From the NCBI GenBank assembly GCA_003209755.1, contig QCPD01000001.1:124001-188000 (forward strand): a stretch of DNA of 64,000 nt, read 5' to 3'. Shown here one piece after another: positions 19,657 through 30,528 of the stretch. Made by a program: the position numbers and the translations under genes. The notes below the pieces were generated by a model, which did not search any database, was not told the DNA's origin, and saw only the letters and a program-made list of their open reading frames with translations. This DNA is from Prochlorococcus sp. AG-436-C14. GTDB lineage: Bacteria; Cyanobacteriota; Cyanobacteriia; PCC-6307; Cyanobiaceae. Positions within the stretch are counted from its first letter, which is position 1. Each line of letters opens with the position of its first letter.

Positions 19657-20975
19657 TTAATAAAAGAGATATTCCCAAAAAATGCACCTTTTTACTTAGT
19701 CACTGGAAGAAAAATCTAAATCTTACTAATTATGAGAGAACTAAATTTGCAAGCACTTTAAATCAACTAGATTTCCAAATAAAAAAATTAGAAAAAAAAG
19801 AACTACAGATATCAGTATATGGTCGTGTTGGAGTTGGGAAATCAAGTTTATTAAATGCATTAATTGAAAAGCAAATATTTCCAACTGACATACTAAACGG
19901 GAATACAAAAGCAACTAAATCTTACACATGGGACAAAAGATTTAAAAGCTTAAATAAGGTTAAACTAACAGACTCTCCAGGTATAGATGAAGTAAATAAT
20001 AGTAATAAAGAAGAAATAAATTTTAATTATGTATTAGATACAGATTTAATTCTTTTTGTAATTGATAGTGACATAAATCGAATCGAGTTGGATTCCATTG
20101 AAGAGCTATTAAAGCATAACAAACCTATACTAATAGTTTTAAATCGATGTGATCAATGGAACATGAAGGAGACAAAACTAATTCTCTCTAGTATTCATAG
20201 AAAACTATCTTTTTGCAAACAAAAAATTAAAATTGCTCTGGTTTCATCATCTCCAAGGGAAGCAAAAATAAAACCAGATGGAACTGTTAGAAGTAAAGAA
20301 ATAACGCCTAAAGTTGATATTCTAAAAAACGAGCTTAAAGATATTATTGATGAAAATGGTGAGTTACTTCTTTGTATAAATAGTCTAAGAATTGCAGACC
20401 AATTCTACAAATTACTTAAGGAGAGTCGACTACTCAGGAAGAAAGAAGAAGCACAGAGTTTAATCGGCAAATATGCAACTTTAAAAGCCTCAGGAGTAGC
20501 AATTAATCCCTTTTTAATGATTGATCTTTTTACTGGTCTTGCTTTTGATAGTGCACTTGTTATCCAATTAAGTAAATTATATGGACTAAAAGTAGGTGGT
20601 CCCTCTGCCAGGCAATTAGTTAAGAAGCTTAGTTTTCAGAATTCATTACTAGGGGGTGCACAAATAGGAATACAAATTACTTTAAATATTCTCAAGCAAA
20701 TACTTTTTCTTGCTGCACCTATTACTGGAGGACTAAGTCTAGCACCTACTGCTCCAATAGCCATTGCTCAAGCAGCTCTTGCGATTCATGCAACAAAGCT
20801 CATAGGTCGTCAAGCAGCTTATAAATTTCTTAATGGGACCAATAAAAAAGATGGGCGACCTCGATTAATGTTGAACTATCTTCTCAAAAAAAATTCAGAC
20901 TTAAGAATAATGCTTGGTGACTTTAAATTTCTTACATCAAGTTCTGCAAAAAATAAAAATTATTTATTGCCATGA
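19653..20975 (+). CDS. Era/HSR1-like GTPase with C-terminal membrane domain
   Basis: G-domain motifs are present in order: G1 GRVGVGKSSLLNAL (about residues 57-70), G3 LTDSPGIDE (about 107-115) and G4 VLNRCDQW (about 156-163, NRCD instead of NKxD). The C-terminal half has two long hydrophobic, glycine-rich stretches (around 275-305 and 325-380), similar to the DUF697-containing GTPases of cyanobacteria and plastids. It is probably membrane associated. It overlaps the genes on both sides by four bases (ATGA), so it is part of a tightly coupled four-gene run. The role is unknown. Confidence 0.82.
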   Translation: MINKRDIPKKCTFLLSHWKKNLNLTNYERTKFASTLNQLDFQIKKLEKKELQISVYGRVGVGKSSLLNALIEKQIFPTDILNGNTKATKSYTWDKRFKSLNKVKLTDSPGIDEVNNSNKEEINFNYVLDTDLILFVIDSDINRIELDSIEELLKHNKPILIVLNRCDQWNMKETKLILSSIHRKLSFCKQKIKIALVSSSPREAKIKPDGTVRSKEITPKVDILKNELKDIIDENGELLLCINSLRIADQFYKLLKESRLLRKKEEAQSLIGKYATLKASGVAINPFLMIDLFTGLAFDSALVIQLSKLYGLKVGGPSARQLVKKLSFQNSLLGGAQIGIQITLNILKQILFLAAPITGGLSLAPTAPIAIAQAALAIHATKLIGRQAAYKFLNGTNKKDGRPRLMLNYLLKKNSDLRIMLGDFKFLTSSSAKNKNYLLP

Positions 20976-21556
20976 AAGTCAAAATTAACTCAATAGCCTT
21001 ATTTGGTACCAGCGCTGATCCACCCACTTTAGGTCACGAGGCCTTGTTGAGTGAATTAACAAAAATCTTCCCAAAAGTTATAACTTGGGCAAGTGATAAC
21101 CCTGATAAAAAACATCAAATTCCACTTCTAAAAAGAACTCAGCTTTTGAGAATTCTGGTAAAAAAAATCTCACATCCAAAATTAGAACTAGTTCAAGAAT
21201 TGAGTAGCCCTAGAACGATTCATACTCTAAAAAAAGCTTTCCAACTATGGCCTGAAGCGAATTTTAGTTTTGTCATTGGTAGTGACTTAACAGTTCAAGT
21301 TCCAAAGTGGCTTAAGGCTAAGTCTATTCTAAATAAAGCAACAATAGCTATCGCAATGAGAGATGGATGGCCAATTAATGATCAACAATTAGAGGAAATC
21401 AAAAAACTTGGCGGTCAAATTGATCTGTTGCCTTTCCATATACCTGAATCATCAAGTTCAAAATTTAGAGAGAGACCCCAAGAAGGTCTTGTTCCTCAAG
21501 AGCTTGTCCCATTTCTACTTGAAGAGAATCTATACGGTCTGTCAAAAATCAGATAA
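20972..21556 (+). CDS. nadD: Nicotinate-nucleotide adenylyltransferase (NadD-like)
   Basis: Transfers AMP to nicotinate mononucleotide, the step before NAD synthetase. The nucleotidyltransferase fold is shown by IALFGTSADPPTLGHEALLSEL (about residues 8-29, with the T-x-G-H motif), FSFVIGSDLTVQVPKW (about 98-113) and IPESSSSKFRE near the C-terminus in the place of the ISSTxIR motif. The 194-residue length is normal. It starts inside the GTPase stop (ATGA), and its own stop overlaps the nadE start (TAATG), so it is coupled to the last step of NAD synthesis. Confidence 0.88.
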   Translation: MKVKINSIALFGTSADPPTLGHEALLSELTKIFPKVITWASDNPDKKHQIPLLKRTQLLRILVKKISHPKLELVQELSSPRTIHTLKKAFQLWPEANFSFVIGSDLTVQVPKWLKAKSILNKATIAIAMRDGWPINDQQLEEIKKLGGQIDLLPFHIPESSSSKFRERPQEGLVPQELVPFLLEENLYGLSKIR

Positions 21557-23256
21557 TGAAATTAGCATTAGCCCAACTTAATCCAGTCATTGGAGATCTC
21601 GATGGTAATGCCGAGAAAATATTTGAAGTGTGTAAAGAGATCAAAAACAAGGAAATAGATCTAGTCATAACACCAGAGCTGTCTTTGATCGGCTACCCTC
21701 CAAAAGACTTATTATTTAATCCAAGACTTTTTGAAGAACAAAAAGATATTCTAAAAAAATTAAGCAAAAGATTAAGTAATCTTAGTCAAAACTTATCTGT
21801 ATTAATTGGTATCGCAGAGCCAACTCCAGATATAGAAATTCCTAAAATGTATAATTCAGTTGTTATTTTAGAAAAAGGAAGTTGGAGAATCGTAGCGAGG
21901 AAGCAACTCCTACCCACTTATGATGTTTTTGATGAAAAACGTTATTTTCGTTCTGCGGAGAATAGTAGTATTTTAAATTTTAATTACCAAGAAAAACTTT
22001 GGAAGATCGGAATAACTATTTGTGAAGATATATGGGTTGAGCAAAACCTACAAAATGAAAAGATCCTAGGGAAAGATCCTATAAAATCCCTAGAAAAAGA
22101 AAAATTAGACTTGCTTATCAATCTTTCAGCTTCTCCATTTATTGAATCTAAAAGTTTATTACGCCAACAAATAGCAGCCAAAGCAGCTATACGTCTTTCA
22201 TGCCCGGTGGTCTATGTCAATCAAGTAGGAGGAAATGATGAATTAATCTTTGACGGTTCTAGTTTTGCTCTTAATAAAAAAGGTAAGTTACAACAAGAAC
22301 TTCCTGCATTTAAAGAGTCAGTTGGTCTTTGTGATATATCTTCCCTAAAGCAACAACTTTCGATATCAAGTAAATATCCAACATCACAAGAAATCCTTTT
22401 CAGAGCTTTAGTTCTTGGAGTTAAAGATTATGCAAGAAAATGTAATTTCAACAGTGCCATTATTGGTTTAAGTGGGGGTATCGACTCAGCTCTAGTAGCA
22501 ACTATTGCAGTAGCAGCTTTAGGCATCTCAAAAGTTCATGCGATTTTAATGCCATCTCCTTGGAGTTCAGAAGGATCCGTAAAAGATGCAACGACATTAG
22601 CCAATCGACTTGGAATCTTTCATCAAAAGATTCCGATCTCAGGTGTAATGAGTAGTTTTAACGATGTTTTATCCAATTCAACATGGGGCATACCAACCGG
22701 AGTCACAGCTGAAAATCTACAGTCTCGTATTCGAGGAACAATATTGATGGCTCTAGCAAATCAAAAAAAACATCTGCTTCTATCTACAGGAAACAAATCA
22801 GAACTAGCCGTCGGATATTGCACTCTTTACGGAGACATGAATGGAGGCTTGTCTGCAATTGGAGATCTTTATAAGACAAGTGTATTTGATCTATGTAATT
22901 GGATAGATAGTAAATCGTCATCAAGTTGTAGAAATGATTTCTTTCTCCCTGAAACAGGAGAAATTATAGGTTCTAAAATAAGAAACAAACCTCCTAGCGC
23001 TGAATTACGACCAGAACAATTAGATAGCGACTCTTTACCGGATTATTTTATCCTTGATCCAATACTAAAAGGATTAATTGAACAGCACTTACCAACTGAA
23101 GTTTTAATAGAGGAAGGATTTGATAAAAAAATTGTCCATAAAGTAGCCAACTTATTAAAGAACGCCGAATTCAAACGTTATCAAGCGCCTCCTTTATTGA
23201 AAATTAGTAATCAAGCTTTTGGGACTGGCTGGAAAAAGCCAATAGCCTCAAAATAA
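21556..23256 (+). CDS. nadE: Glutamine-dependent NAD+ synthetase
   Basis: Converts nicotinate adenine dinucleotide to NAD+ using ammonia from glutamine. The N-terminal nitrilase-type glutaminase domain (about residues 1-260) shows its triad in TPELSLIGYPP (Glu), ARKQLLPTYDVFDE (Lys) and GITICEDIWVE (Cys). The C-terminal synthetase domain begins with the PP-loop IGLSGGIDSALVATIA (about 303-318), followed by STGNKSELAVGYCTLYGDMNGG. At 566 residues the two-domain form is complete. It is the final gene of the CNNM-GTPase-nadD-nadE run. Confidence 0.96.
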   Translation: MKLALAQLNPVIGDLDGNAEKIFEVCKEIKNKEIDLVITPELSLIGYPPKDLLFNPRLFEEQKDILKKLSKRLSNLSQNLSVLIGIAEPTPDIEIPKMYNSVVILEKGSWRIVARKQLLPTYDVFDEKRYFRSAENSSILNFNYQEKLWKIGITICEDIWVEQNLQNEKILGKDPIKSLEKEKLDLLINLSASPFIESKSLLRQQIAAKAAIRLSCPVVYVNQVGGNDELIFDGSSFALNKKGKLQQELPAFKESVGLCDISSLKQQLSISSKYPTSQEILFRALVLGVKDYARKCNFNSAIIGLSGGIDSALVATIAVAALGISKVHAILMPSPWSSEGSVKDATTLANRLGIFHQKIPISGVMSSFNDVLSNSTWGIPTGVTAENLQSRIRGTILMALANQKKHLLLSTGNKSELAVGYCTLYGDMNGGLSAIGDLYKTSVFDLCNWIDSKSSSSCRNDFFLPETGEIIGSKIRNKPPSAELRPEQLDSDSLPDYFILDPILKGLIEQHLPTEVLIEEGFDKKIVHKVANLLKNAEFKRYQAPPLLKISNQAFGTGWKKPIASK

Positions 23257-23272
23257 ATCCCTAAATTTACTT

Positions 23273-24382
23273 CTATTGGTCATTCAATTCCTTTAAGCAA
23301 CCAATTGGTCTTTGCAAAGACTTAATATTAATTCCGTGACGTAAAGCTGTTATAAGTCCTGCAGCCTCTATATAATTTTCAGCATACAAAATATTATTTT
23401 TTTTGCCACTTAAGCCATCTAGTCTCATCTTTGTAGAGCTAACATTTAATACTCCTTGATTAGAAACTATTATCAAAGGAATAAATCTTTCGATACAAGA
23501 TAAAACTGCTTCGCCACCTAATGCGCCCTGTGGCACTACAACGGCCCCTAAATCCCTATTCCTTAATAAAGCTTTCACCTGTAAAAAAGCATTTTCTTTG
23601 GTCTTCATGGCTGACTTACAGATCAGATCAGGTGCACGGCTAAGACCTACTAAAACACTTTGCAAAAATGTATATCCTATTTCCTCTCCCGAAGTTCGAG
23701 GATCTAAATCAAAATCAATTGGCAAGGGAGCTAACCCCGGTGCATGTGCACATGGAATCAATAAATGTTTTACAAGAAAATGACTTATTACAGCTTCGAC
23801 CCCCGCTATAACATCTACACCATTCCCTTGTCGATAAAGTTTAGTATCTAATCCATCACTATCATCAGGAAAGCGCGTTACTACAGCTATTGCGGTTGCA
23901 CCACCTGTCTTAAGTTTTTCAGCAGCTCTTAAAAGAACATCTGGTTCTTCGATATTCCCCCAACTCGAGCCACTTAAACCTTTTTTTAGATTAATTTTCA
24001 TGGCTCTTTCAGTGGTAATTACAGGGCCAATATTTAACCCCAAACTTGCGACACAGCCATCAGCAACTTGTAAATGTCTTTTCTTTATATCAGGCTCTAA
24101 GCCAGCATCTAATAGCAAACCTACTTTTTGTTGTCTTACTGGTTTAAGAAACACTTCTCCAGCAGCAAAAAGATTTAAGCTATACCCTTCTACATATTGG
24201 ATACAAGAATCTGGCCAATATAAAGATCCGCCATTCATAACATTGGGATGAGTTATTAAACATTCACTAGCAGAAGCCAATAATCTTGCGGCAGGGATTG
24301 CATCCCCTGCATATCCACCGACACTGCATCCTATGCCAGTAGGAATAATCAATAATGTTGGCAAAGGATTAGTAATAGTCAT
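23273..24382 (-). CDS. DUF3326 family protein
   Basis: A 369-residue protein of a family found in cyanobacteria and plants, function unknown to me. The conserved opening is LLIIPTGIGCSVGGYAGDAIPAARLLAS. Conserved internal blocks are NVMNGGSLYWPDSCIQYVEG, PDDSDGLDTKLYRQGNGVDVIAGVEAVISH and AHAPGLAPLPIDFDLDPR. The Gly-rich start and the several Asp and His motifs suggest an enzyme. It is convergent with nadE (16 bases between stops). The short 75-residue gene upstream probably shares its transcript (17 bases apart). Confidence 0.82.
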   Translation of the reverse strand: MTITNPLPTLLIIPTGIGCSVGGYAGDAIPAARLLASASECLITHPNVMNGGSLYWPDSCIQYVEGYSLNLFAAGEVFLKPVRQQKVGLLLDAGLEPDIKKRHLQVADGCVASLGLNIGPVITTERAMKINLKKGLSGSSWGNIEEPDVLLRAAEKLKTGGATAIAVVTRFPDDSDGLDTKLYRQGNGVDVIAGVEAVISHFLVKHLLIPCAHAPGLAPLPIDFDLDPRTSGEEIGYTFLQSVLVGLSRAPDLICKSAMKTKENAFLQVKALLRNRDLGAVVVPQGALGGEAVLSCIERFIPLIIVSNQGVLNVSSTKMRLDGLSGKKNNILYAENYIEAAGLITALRHGINIKSLQRPIGCLKELNDQ

Positions 24383-24399
24383 AAAGAAATCAATTCAAT

Positions 24400-24627
24400 T
24401 TAATTCAATTCAGAAATGATACTTTTCCCCTGATCTTGATTAATGATCAAAACAACTTCGACCGATATTACCTGGATCTTTTTTTCAGGATGAGTAGTAA
24501 CTGAAGTAATAGCCCACCTTAGTGGTTCACCATACTCACTTAGCTTAGATAAAATAAAATTTTTCAGGTCAAATAAGCTTAATTCAGAAGGCCAGTCAAG
24601 GTCTAATTCTATAAATTCAAGGTTCAA
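24400..24627 (-). CDS. Small conserved-type hypothetical protein (75 aa)
   Basis: No family name is recognised. The acidic N-terminus (MNLEFIELDLDWPSELSLFDLKNFILSKL) and a central GEPLRWAITSV followed by a beta-rich VISVEVVLIIN segment look like a compact alpha/beta fold, and read like a real conserved protein. It is separated from atpG upstream by a perfect 11-base-pair hairpin and lies 17 bases ahead of the DUF3326 gene on the same strand. A shared transcript with DUF3326 is likely; a functional link is only a guess. Confidence 0.6.
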   Translation of the reverse strand: MNLEFIELDLDWPSELSLFDLKNFILSKLSEYGEPLRWAITSVTTHPEKKIQVISVEVVLIINQDQGKSIISELN

Positions 24628-24638
24628 TTTATTAAATA

Positions 24639-24668
24639 CTTATACTTTGAGAACTCGCAAAGTATAAG
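24639..24668 (-). terminator. Perfect 11-bp hairpin at the end of the atp operon
   Basis: CTTATACTTTG (24639-24649) and CAAAGTATAAG (24658-24668) are exact inverted repeats with an 8-base loop, 12 bases beyond the atpG stop. On the minus strand the stem is followed by TATTTAAT rather than a pure T-run, so it may be a weak terminator or an mRNA 3'-end stabiliser. Confidence 0.65.
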
Positions 24669-24680
24669 ATAAAAAATACA

Positions 24681-25631
24681 TTACGCTGCAGCGCCACCCA
24701 CAACTTCTAAAATTTCTTGCGTAATTGCTGCTTGCCTAGCCTTATTATAGTCAATAGTCAGGTTTTTAGCCAATTCCTTAGCATTATCACTAGCGTTATT
24801 CATTGCAGTCATTCTACTCGCTAACTCTGAAGCAGCAGACTCCTGTAATGCACGTAGTAATTGATTCTGTAAATAAAGAGGTAAAAGAGCGTTCAAAAGT
24901 TGATCAGGACTTTGTTCAAAAACAATATCCGATGGTAGTTTTGGCTCTTCATTCGAAGGAGCAGCATCTTTCTCGATAATTAATTGGCTATCTTTTGTAG
25001 TTAATCTAAAGATTTCATCTTCTGAATCTGCTATTCCTTGAGGATCTAAAGGTAAAAGAGTTTGTATGGTTGGATTACAACTAACCAAGCTTACAAACTT
25101 AGTAAAAATGACTTCTACTCGATCAGTACTTTCAGAGAGAAATTCGGCTAATACTTCACTCGTAATAGAGCCAGCATCCTCAGAAGTAGGAACTTGTTCT
25201 AATTCTTTAAAAGTAGCTCTTATGTTATAAAGACTAGATCTATTCTCGAAATAACCTATTGCTTTCTTACCAATTAACACTAGGTCAGGACTATATCCTT
25301 GACCTTTTAATTCGGCATAGCGTTTCTCTGTTCGTTTAATAATATTTGCATTATAACCTCCACATAATCCTCTATCACCAGTAACCGCTAAGAGAGTAAT
25401 TGTCTTAACTTCACGCTTATTTAGGAGAGGAGAATCAGCAGCTTCAAACTGCATTCTTGATTGTATATTTTCTAAAACCCTTGCTAATCGATCAGCAAAA
25501 GGTCTGCTCCGTAGGACCTGATCCTGTGCTCTTCGAACTTTCGCAGCAGCAACTAGTCTCATTGCTTCTGTGATTTTTCTGGTGTTTTTGACAGATACAA
25601 TTCTGTCTCTTATGTCCTTGAGGTTAGCCAT
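24681..25631 (-). CDS. atpG: ATP synthase subunit gamma
   Basis: Rotating central shaft of F1. The 316-residue protein has the N-terminal helix [36 protein letters not shown] and the C-terminal [44 protein letters not shown], the two parts of the coiled shaft. An insertion around residues 195-225 is of the cyanobacterial or plastid type, but the redox cysteines of the plant enzyme are absent, as is usual in cyanobacteria. It is the last gene of the atp operon, 32 bases after atpA. Confidence 0.96.
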   Translation of the reverse strand: MANLKDIRDRIVSVKNTRKITEAMRLVAAAKVRRAQDQVLRSRPFADRLARVLENIQSRMQFEAADSPLLNKREVKTITLLAVTGDRGLCGGYNANIIKRTEKRYAELKGQGYSPDLVLIGKKAIGYFENRSSLYNIRATFKELEQVPTSEDAGSITSEVLAEFLSESTDRVEVIFTKFVSLVSCNPTIQTLLPLDPQGIADSEDEIFRLTTKDSQLIIEKDAAPSNEEPKLPSDIVFEQSPDQLLNALLPLYLQNQLLRALQESAASELASRMTAMNNASDNAKELAKNLTIDYNKARQAAITQEILEVVGGAAA

Positions 25632-25663
25632 AGGTAATTGTCTCTCTTAAGTAGCCTTTGTAT

Positions 25664-27187
<1,524 letters not shown>

Positions 27188-27244
27188 TTAAGTTGGGAAA
27201 GATGAAAGGGAGGAAGAATGGAAGAAAGTCAGTAGAGAAAGAAA

Positions 27245-27793
27245 TTAGCTGACTTTGGCCAAAGCAAGGCCAAGTCGCCTGACTTGGCCTGCGATGCTGG
27301 CATCAATGACCTTTGATCCAACATTTACAACAAAGCCACCTAGCAATTCGGAGTCGACTTTTAGATCGATTTCCAAATTATCTGTACCAGCTATTGATTG
27401 TACTTTCTTGAGTAGCTCAGATTGTTGATCTTCATTTAAAGCTGAAGCTGAAGTAATTGTCGCTAAAGCAATATTTCTTTGTTCTCGATAGATTTCCAAT
27501 AATCTTTCAAGAACAGAATTCAACAATCCAATTCTCTGTCGATCTGCTAAAAGTTTGAGAAGGTTTAAGAAAGAGGGAGTGACCTGACTTGAGAAAAGCT
27601 TTTCTAAAGCTGCTTTCTTCTGATTAACCTCTAAAACTGGCGATGACATCGCATCACTAAATTCAGGGCAAGTATCCCAAAGTTCTAAAATAGATTTAGC
27701 TTGAGTTACTACTTCATCGATCTCGTTTCGGCTCTCAGCTACTTGAAGGAACGCTTCAGCATATGGAGTAGTAATAGTATTAAGTAGTGGCAT
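27245..27793 (-). CDS. atpH: ATP synthase subunit delta (OSCP)
   Basis: Connects the peripheral stalk (b and b') to the top of F1. The 182-residue protein has the N-terminal helical bundle (ITTPYAEAFLQVAESRNEIDEV, FLNLLKLLADRQRIGLLNSVLERLLEIY) and the C-terminal signature region DLKVDSELLGGFVVNVGSKVIDASIAGQVRRL. Its first base overlaps the last base of the atpF stop (TAATG), indicating translational coupling. Confidence 0.96.
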   Translation of the reverse strand: MPLLNTITTPYAEAFLQVAESRNEIDEVVTQAKSILELWDTCPEFSDAMSSPVLEVNQKKAALEKLFSSQVTPSFLNLLKLLADRQRIGLLNSVLERLLEIYREQRNIALATITSASALNEDQQSELLKKVQSIAGTDNLEIDLKVDSELLGGFVVNVGSKVIDASIAGQVRRLGLALAKVS

Positions 27794-28305
27794 TAGTTGT
27801 CTCCAATATTTTTAATTGACTGTTTAAGAAATTTATCTTGAGTATTTGAATCTAACTTTTTAGGAAGCATTTCTAATGCTTTTTTAATAGCAAGTTCTGC
27901 TGCCTCTTTTCTTAATTGAGATGTCACTCTTGCAGCTTCAGCATTTAAGTCAGACGCAGCACCTTGTTTAATTCTTGCCATTTCCTCAACAGTTCTTTTT
28001 TCACTCTCTAAACGAATTGCTTCAGCTCTCGCTTTGCAATCATTTCTGATTTTGTCTGCTTTTTGCTTAGCTGAGGCAAGTTCGTCTTTTGCTTGAGAAA
28101 GAGAATCTTGAGCTTTAGCTAAACGCTCTTCTGCTTCTTTCAAGTCAGAGAGAATTGTAGTTCTTCGTCTTTCAAGGATCTTTCCTAAAAAGCCTGGTAA
28201 GAACTTATAGAGACCAAAAACAACAACAGCTAAGTTGATGATGTTAGTTTCAAAAATATTTAAATTCAGGCCAAAGCCTTCGGAAGCGAAAATTAAAGAA
28301 GTCAT
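27793..28305 (-). CDS. atpF: ATP synthase subunit b
   Basis: Membrane-anchored peripheral stalk subunit. The 170-residue protein has a hydrophobic N-terminus (about residues 20-42, [21 protein letters not shown]) followed by the [21 protein letters not shown] start of a very long charged helix. It overlaps atpF' by four bases (ATGA) at its start and atpH by one base at its end. It pairs with b' to form the heterodimeric stalk of photosynthetic F-type enzymes. Confidence 0.95.
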   Translation of the reverse strand: MTSLIFASEGFGLNLNIFETNIINLAVVVFGLYKFLPGFLGKILERRRTTILSDLKEAEERLAKAQDSLSQAKDELASAKQKADKIRNDCKARAEAIRLESEKRTVEEMARIKQGAASDLNAEAARVTSQLRKEAAELAIKKALEMLPKKLDSNTQDKFLKQSIKNIGDN

Positions 28306-28763
28306 TTTTTTGCCAAGAGTCTTTCAATAATCAAATCACCAAGATTGTCAGCCTCGCTTTTAAGTTGATTAAGAGCTTCATCTCTTTGTGAATCAATCTC
28401 ACGTCTAGCTTTTTCTCTTGATGCATTTGCCTCTGAAGTAGCAAGAGCAAGAGCTTCTTTATAAAGATTCTCAGAATCCTGCTCTGCCTCAAGAATCACT
28501 TTCTGTGATTCTAGACGAGCTTCCTTGAGCTGATCTTTGAGTTCAGTCTCTAGTCTTTCAACCTCAACAATTTTTTTCTTTGCTTCTGCTCGACTTGTAT
28601 TTACATAATCCTCTCTTTCTTCAACTACCTTTCCAACAGGTTTAAAGAAAAGAGCATTAAGTATGAAAGTAAGCAACACAACTTGAACCGCCATGAGCGG
28701 AAGAGTTGCATCGAAATCAAACAGACCTCCCTCAGAGGCACCAAACAAAAAGAAAGTTGGCAT
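28302..28763 (-). CDS. atpF2: ATP synthase subunit b'
   Basis: Second peripheral stalk subunit, diagnostic of photosynthetic bacteria and plastids. The 153-residue protein has a membrane segment at about residues 19-42 ([25 protein letters not shown]), then a charged helix beginning [19 protein letters not shown]. The gene is also called atpG' or atpX in cyanobacteria. It starts 128 bases after atpE, across a hairpin, and overlaps atpF by four bases. Confidence 0.95.
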   Translation of the reverse strand: MPTFFLFGASEGGLFDFDATLPLMAVQVVLLTFILNALFFKPVGKVVEEREDYVNTSRAEAKKKIVEVERLETELKDQLKEARLESQKVILEAEQDSENLYKEALALATSEANASREKARREIDSQRDEALNQLKSEADNLGDLIIERLLAKK

Positions 28764-28836
28764 TAGCTAGGGGTGCAAGAAATTAAGCGAGCCGGATAAC
28801 GGCAATTGAAATTTGCTAAAGAATTTTCAAATTTTG

Positions 28837-28879
28837 GGGCTGAAAGTTAATCAAATTGATTAATTTACTCAATCAGCCC
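28837..28879 (-). promoter_or_regulatory. Intercistronic hairpin between atpE and atpF2
   Basis: On the atp mRNA strand GGGCTGA (28879-28873) pairs with TCAGCCC (28843-28837). Between them a nested AT palindrome, TTAATCAA (28863-28856)/TTGATTAA (28854-28847), can extend the structure. It lies just after the atpE stop with no T-run on the transcript strand, so it may block 3' decay or attenuate transcription rather than end it. This fits the need for more c subunits than b'. Confidence 0.6.
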
Positions 28880-28891
28880 TTTTTTGAAATA

Positions 28892-29173
<282 letters not shown>

Positions 29174-29213
29174 TTATAGAGTTGTGACCGGGAGTTTATA
29201 CCTGCGAGGGGTG

Positions 29214-29252
29214 CATCTCATAGTTCTTGAGATGATACTGAAAGAATTTCAG
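29214..29252 (-). promoter_or_regulatory. Two small hairpins between atpB and atpE
   Basis: CATCTCA (29214-29220)/TGAGATG (29228-29234) form a 7-bp stem with a 7-base loop. CTGAAA (29238-29243)/TTTCAG (29247-29252) form a second 6-bp stem. They lie in the 168-base spacer ahead of atpE and could affect its translation or mRNA processing. Confidence 0.45.
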
Positions 29253-29308
29253 GCCTCAAAGCAGGAAATTTGCCATTGAAAAGTTAATTCAGTAGCAAAA
29301 AATCATGA

Positions 29309-30034
29309 TTAATGATGCTCTTCGACTGCTTCCCCGATGTAATAGGCAGCAAGAGTTGCAAAAATCAGAGCTTGAATAGCACTAGTAAACAAGCCTAGAA
29401 ACATAACAGGAACTGGAAGAACAAGAGGTACAAGAAAAACAAGTACCGCTACAACAAGTTCATCCGCCAAAATGTTTCCAAATAAACGGAATGAAAGAGA
29501 GAGAGGCTTTGTAAAGTCTTCAACAATTTTGAATGGGAGCATTATTGGCGTTGGGTGAACGTAATACTCGAAGTAACGCAAACCTTTATTGCTCAACCCC
29601 GCATAAAAATATGAGAGAGATACCAGTAGTGCTAAAGCAACAGTCGTATTTATGTCAGCTGTAGGCGCCCCAAGTTCGCCACTTGGTAGTTCAATCAGCT
29701 TCCAGGGAACTAATGCTCCGCCCCAGTTGCTCACGAATATGAACAGAAAGAGGGTTCCGATGAAAGGCATCCAATCTCTATAAACCTTTTCACCAATTTG
29801 TGTTCTTGCGAGATCACGTATGTAATCCCATAGAAATTCCAAAAGATTTTGGACACCTCTTGGATCACGTTCCATTTTTTTTGTTCCAATGACAACTAAG
29901 GCAAGCAAAGCGCCTATAAGAAGCCATGAAGTCATAAAAACTTGGCCGTGAATTCTAAAATTTCCAATTTGCCAGTAGAGATGTTGACCCACCTCTAATT
30001 CAGCCAAAGGAAAAACAAATGGTAAAAAACCCAT
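29309..30034 (-). CDS. atpB: ATP synthase subunit a
   Basis: Proton half-channel of Fo. The 241-residue protein has five to six membrane segments. The functional region [33 protein letters not shown] carries the essential Arg facing the c ring. [36 protein letters not shown] and the closing [19 protein letters not shown] are typical of the cyanobacterial or plastid type. It follows atp1 by 74 bases. Confidence 0.97.
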   Translation of the reverse strand: MGFLPFVFPLAELEVGQHLYWQIGNFRIHGQVFMTSWLLIGALLALVVIGTKKMERDPRGVQNLLEFLWDYIRDLARTQIGEKVYRDWMPFIGTLFLFIFVSNWGGALVPWKLIELPSGELGAPTADINTTVALALLVSLSYFYAGLSNKGLRYFEYYVHPTPIMLPFKIVEDFTKPLSLSFRLFGNILADELVVAVLVFLVPLVLPVPVMFLGLFTSAIQALIFATLAAYYIGEAVEEHH

Positions 30035-30108
30035 TTATCTGGAAGTTAGGTTGCGTAGAAAATAAAAGCCAAACAAACAAAACTTAAAAATTTAATTTCT
30101 AAAAGCAC

Positions 30109-30528
30109 CTATGGCATTATTAGAAACTGAATAATTAACGCTGGTTTATAAAGCACAAATCCTAATAAAGCCGGAATCAATTCAAGTTGAGGAAATCTAG
30201 AAGATACCAAAACCAAAAGAACCGGAACTAACAACTGGACTTTACCGACTATTTTTGATGAAGTACCGAGTCTTCCAACTCCGCGAGCAAGCAAGCGAAA
30301 ATAAAAAATTCCTGATAAAGCACCAATAAAAAGGCTCGCACTAGCTTGGATTCCCCAAAAGAAACCTGCTATGCCAACAGAAAAAATAGTCAATAGAAAT
30401 GTCAGACGAAATACTCGAAATTGAAGTTCAAGATATTCGTCTGATTTGACTCCGGACGATGAGTCCGATGAATCAATATCCAGAAGAGGATCATGACTTG
30501 AGCAATTATCAACCCTCTCAGATGCCAC
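30109..30528 (-). CDS. atpI: ATP synthase Atp1/AtpI assembly protein
   Basis: First gene of the atp operon, encoding the small membrane protein that helps c-ring assembly in many F-type operons. The 139-residue product has a Ser/Asp-rich N-terminal tail of about 45 residues and then four hydrophobic segments (FLLTIFSVGIAGFFWG, ASASLFIGALSGIFYF, VQLLVPVLLVLVS and the C-terminal LLGFVLYKPALIIQFL). The identification rests on position and topology, since this family varies in sequence. Confidence 0.85.
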   Translation of the reverse strand: MASERVDNCSSHDPLLDIDSSDSSSGVKSDEYLELQFRVFRLTFLLTIFSVGIAGFFWGIQASASLFIGALSGIFYFRLLARGVGRLGTSSKIVGKVQLLVPVLLVLVSSRFPQLELIPALLGFVLYKPALIIQFLIMP

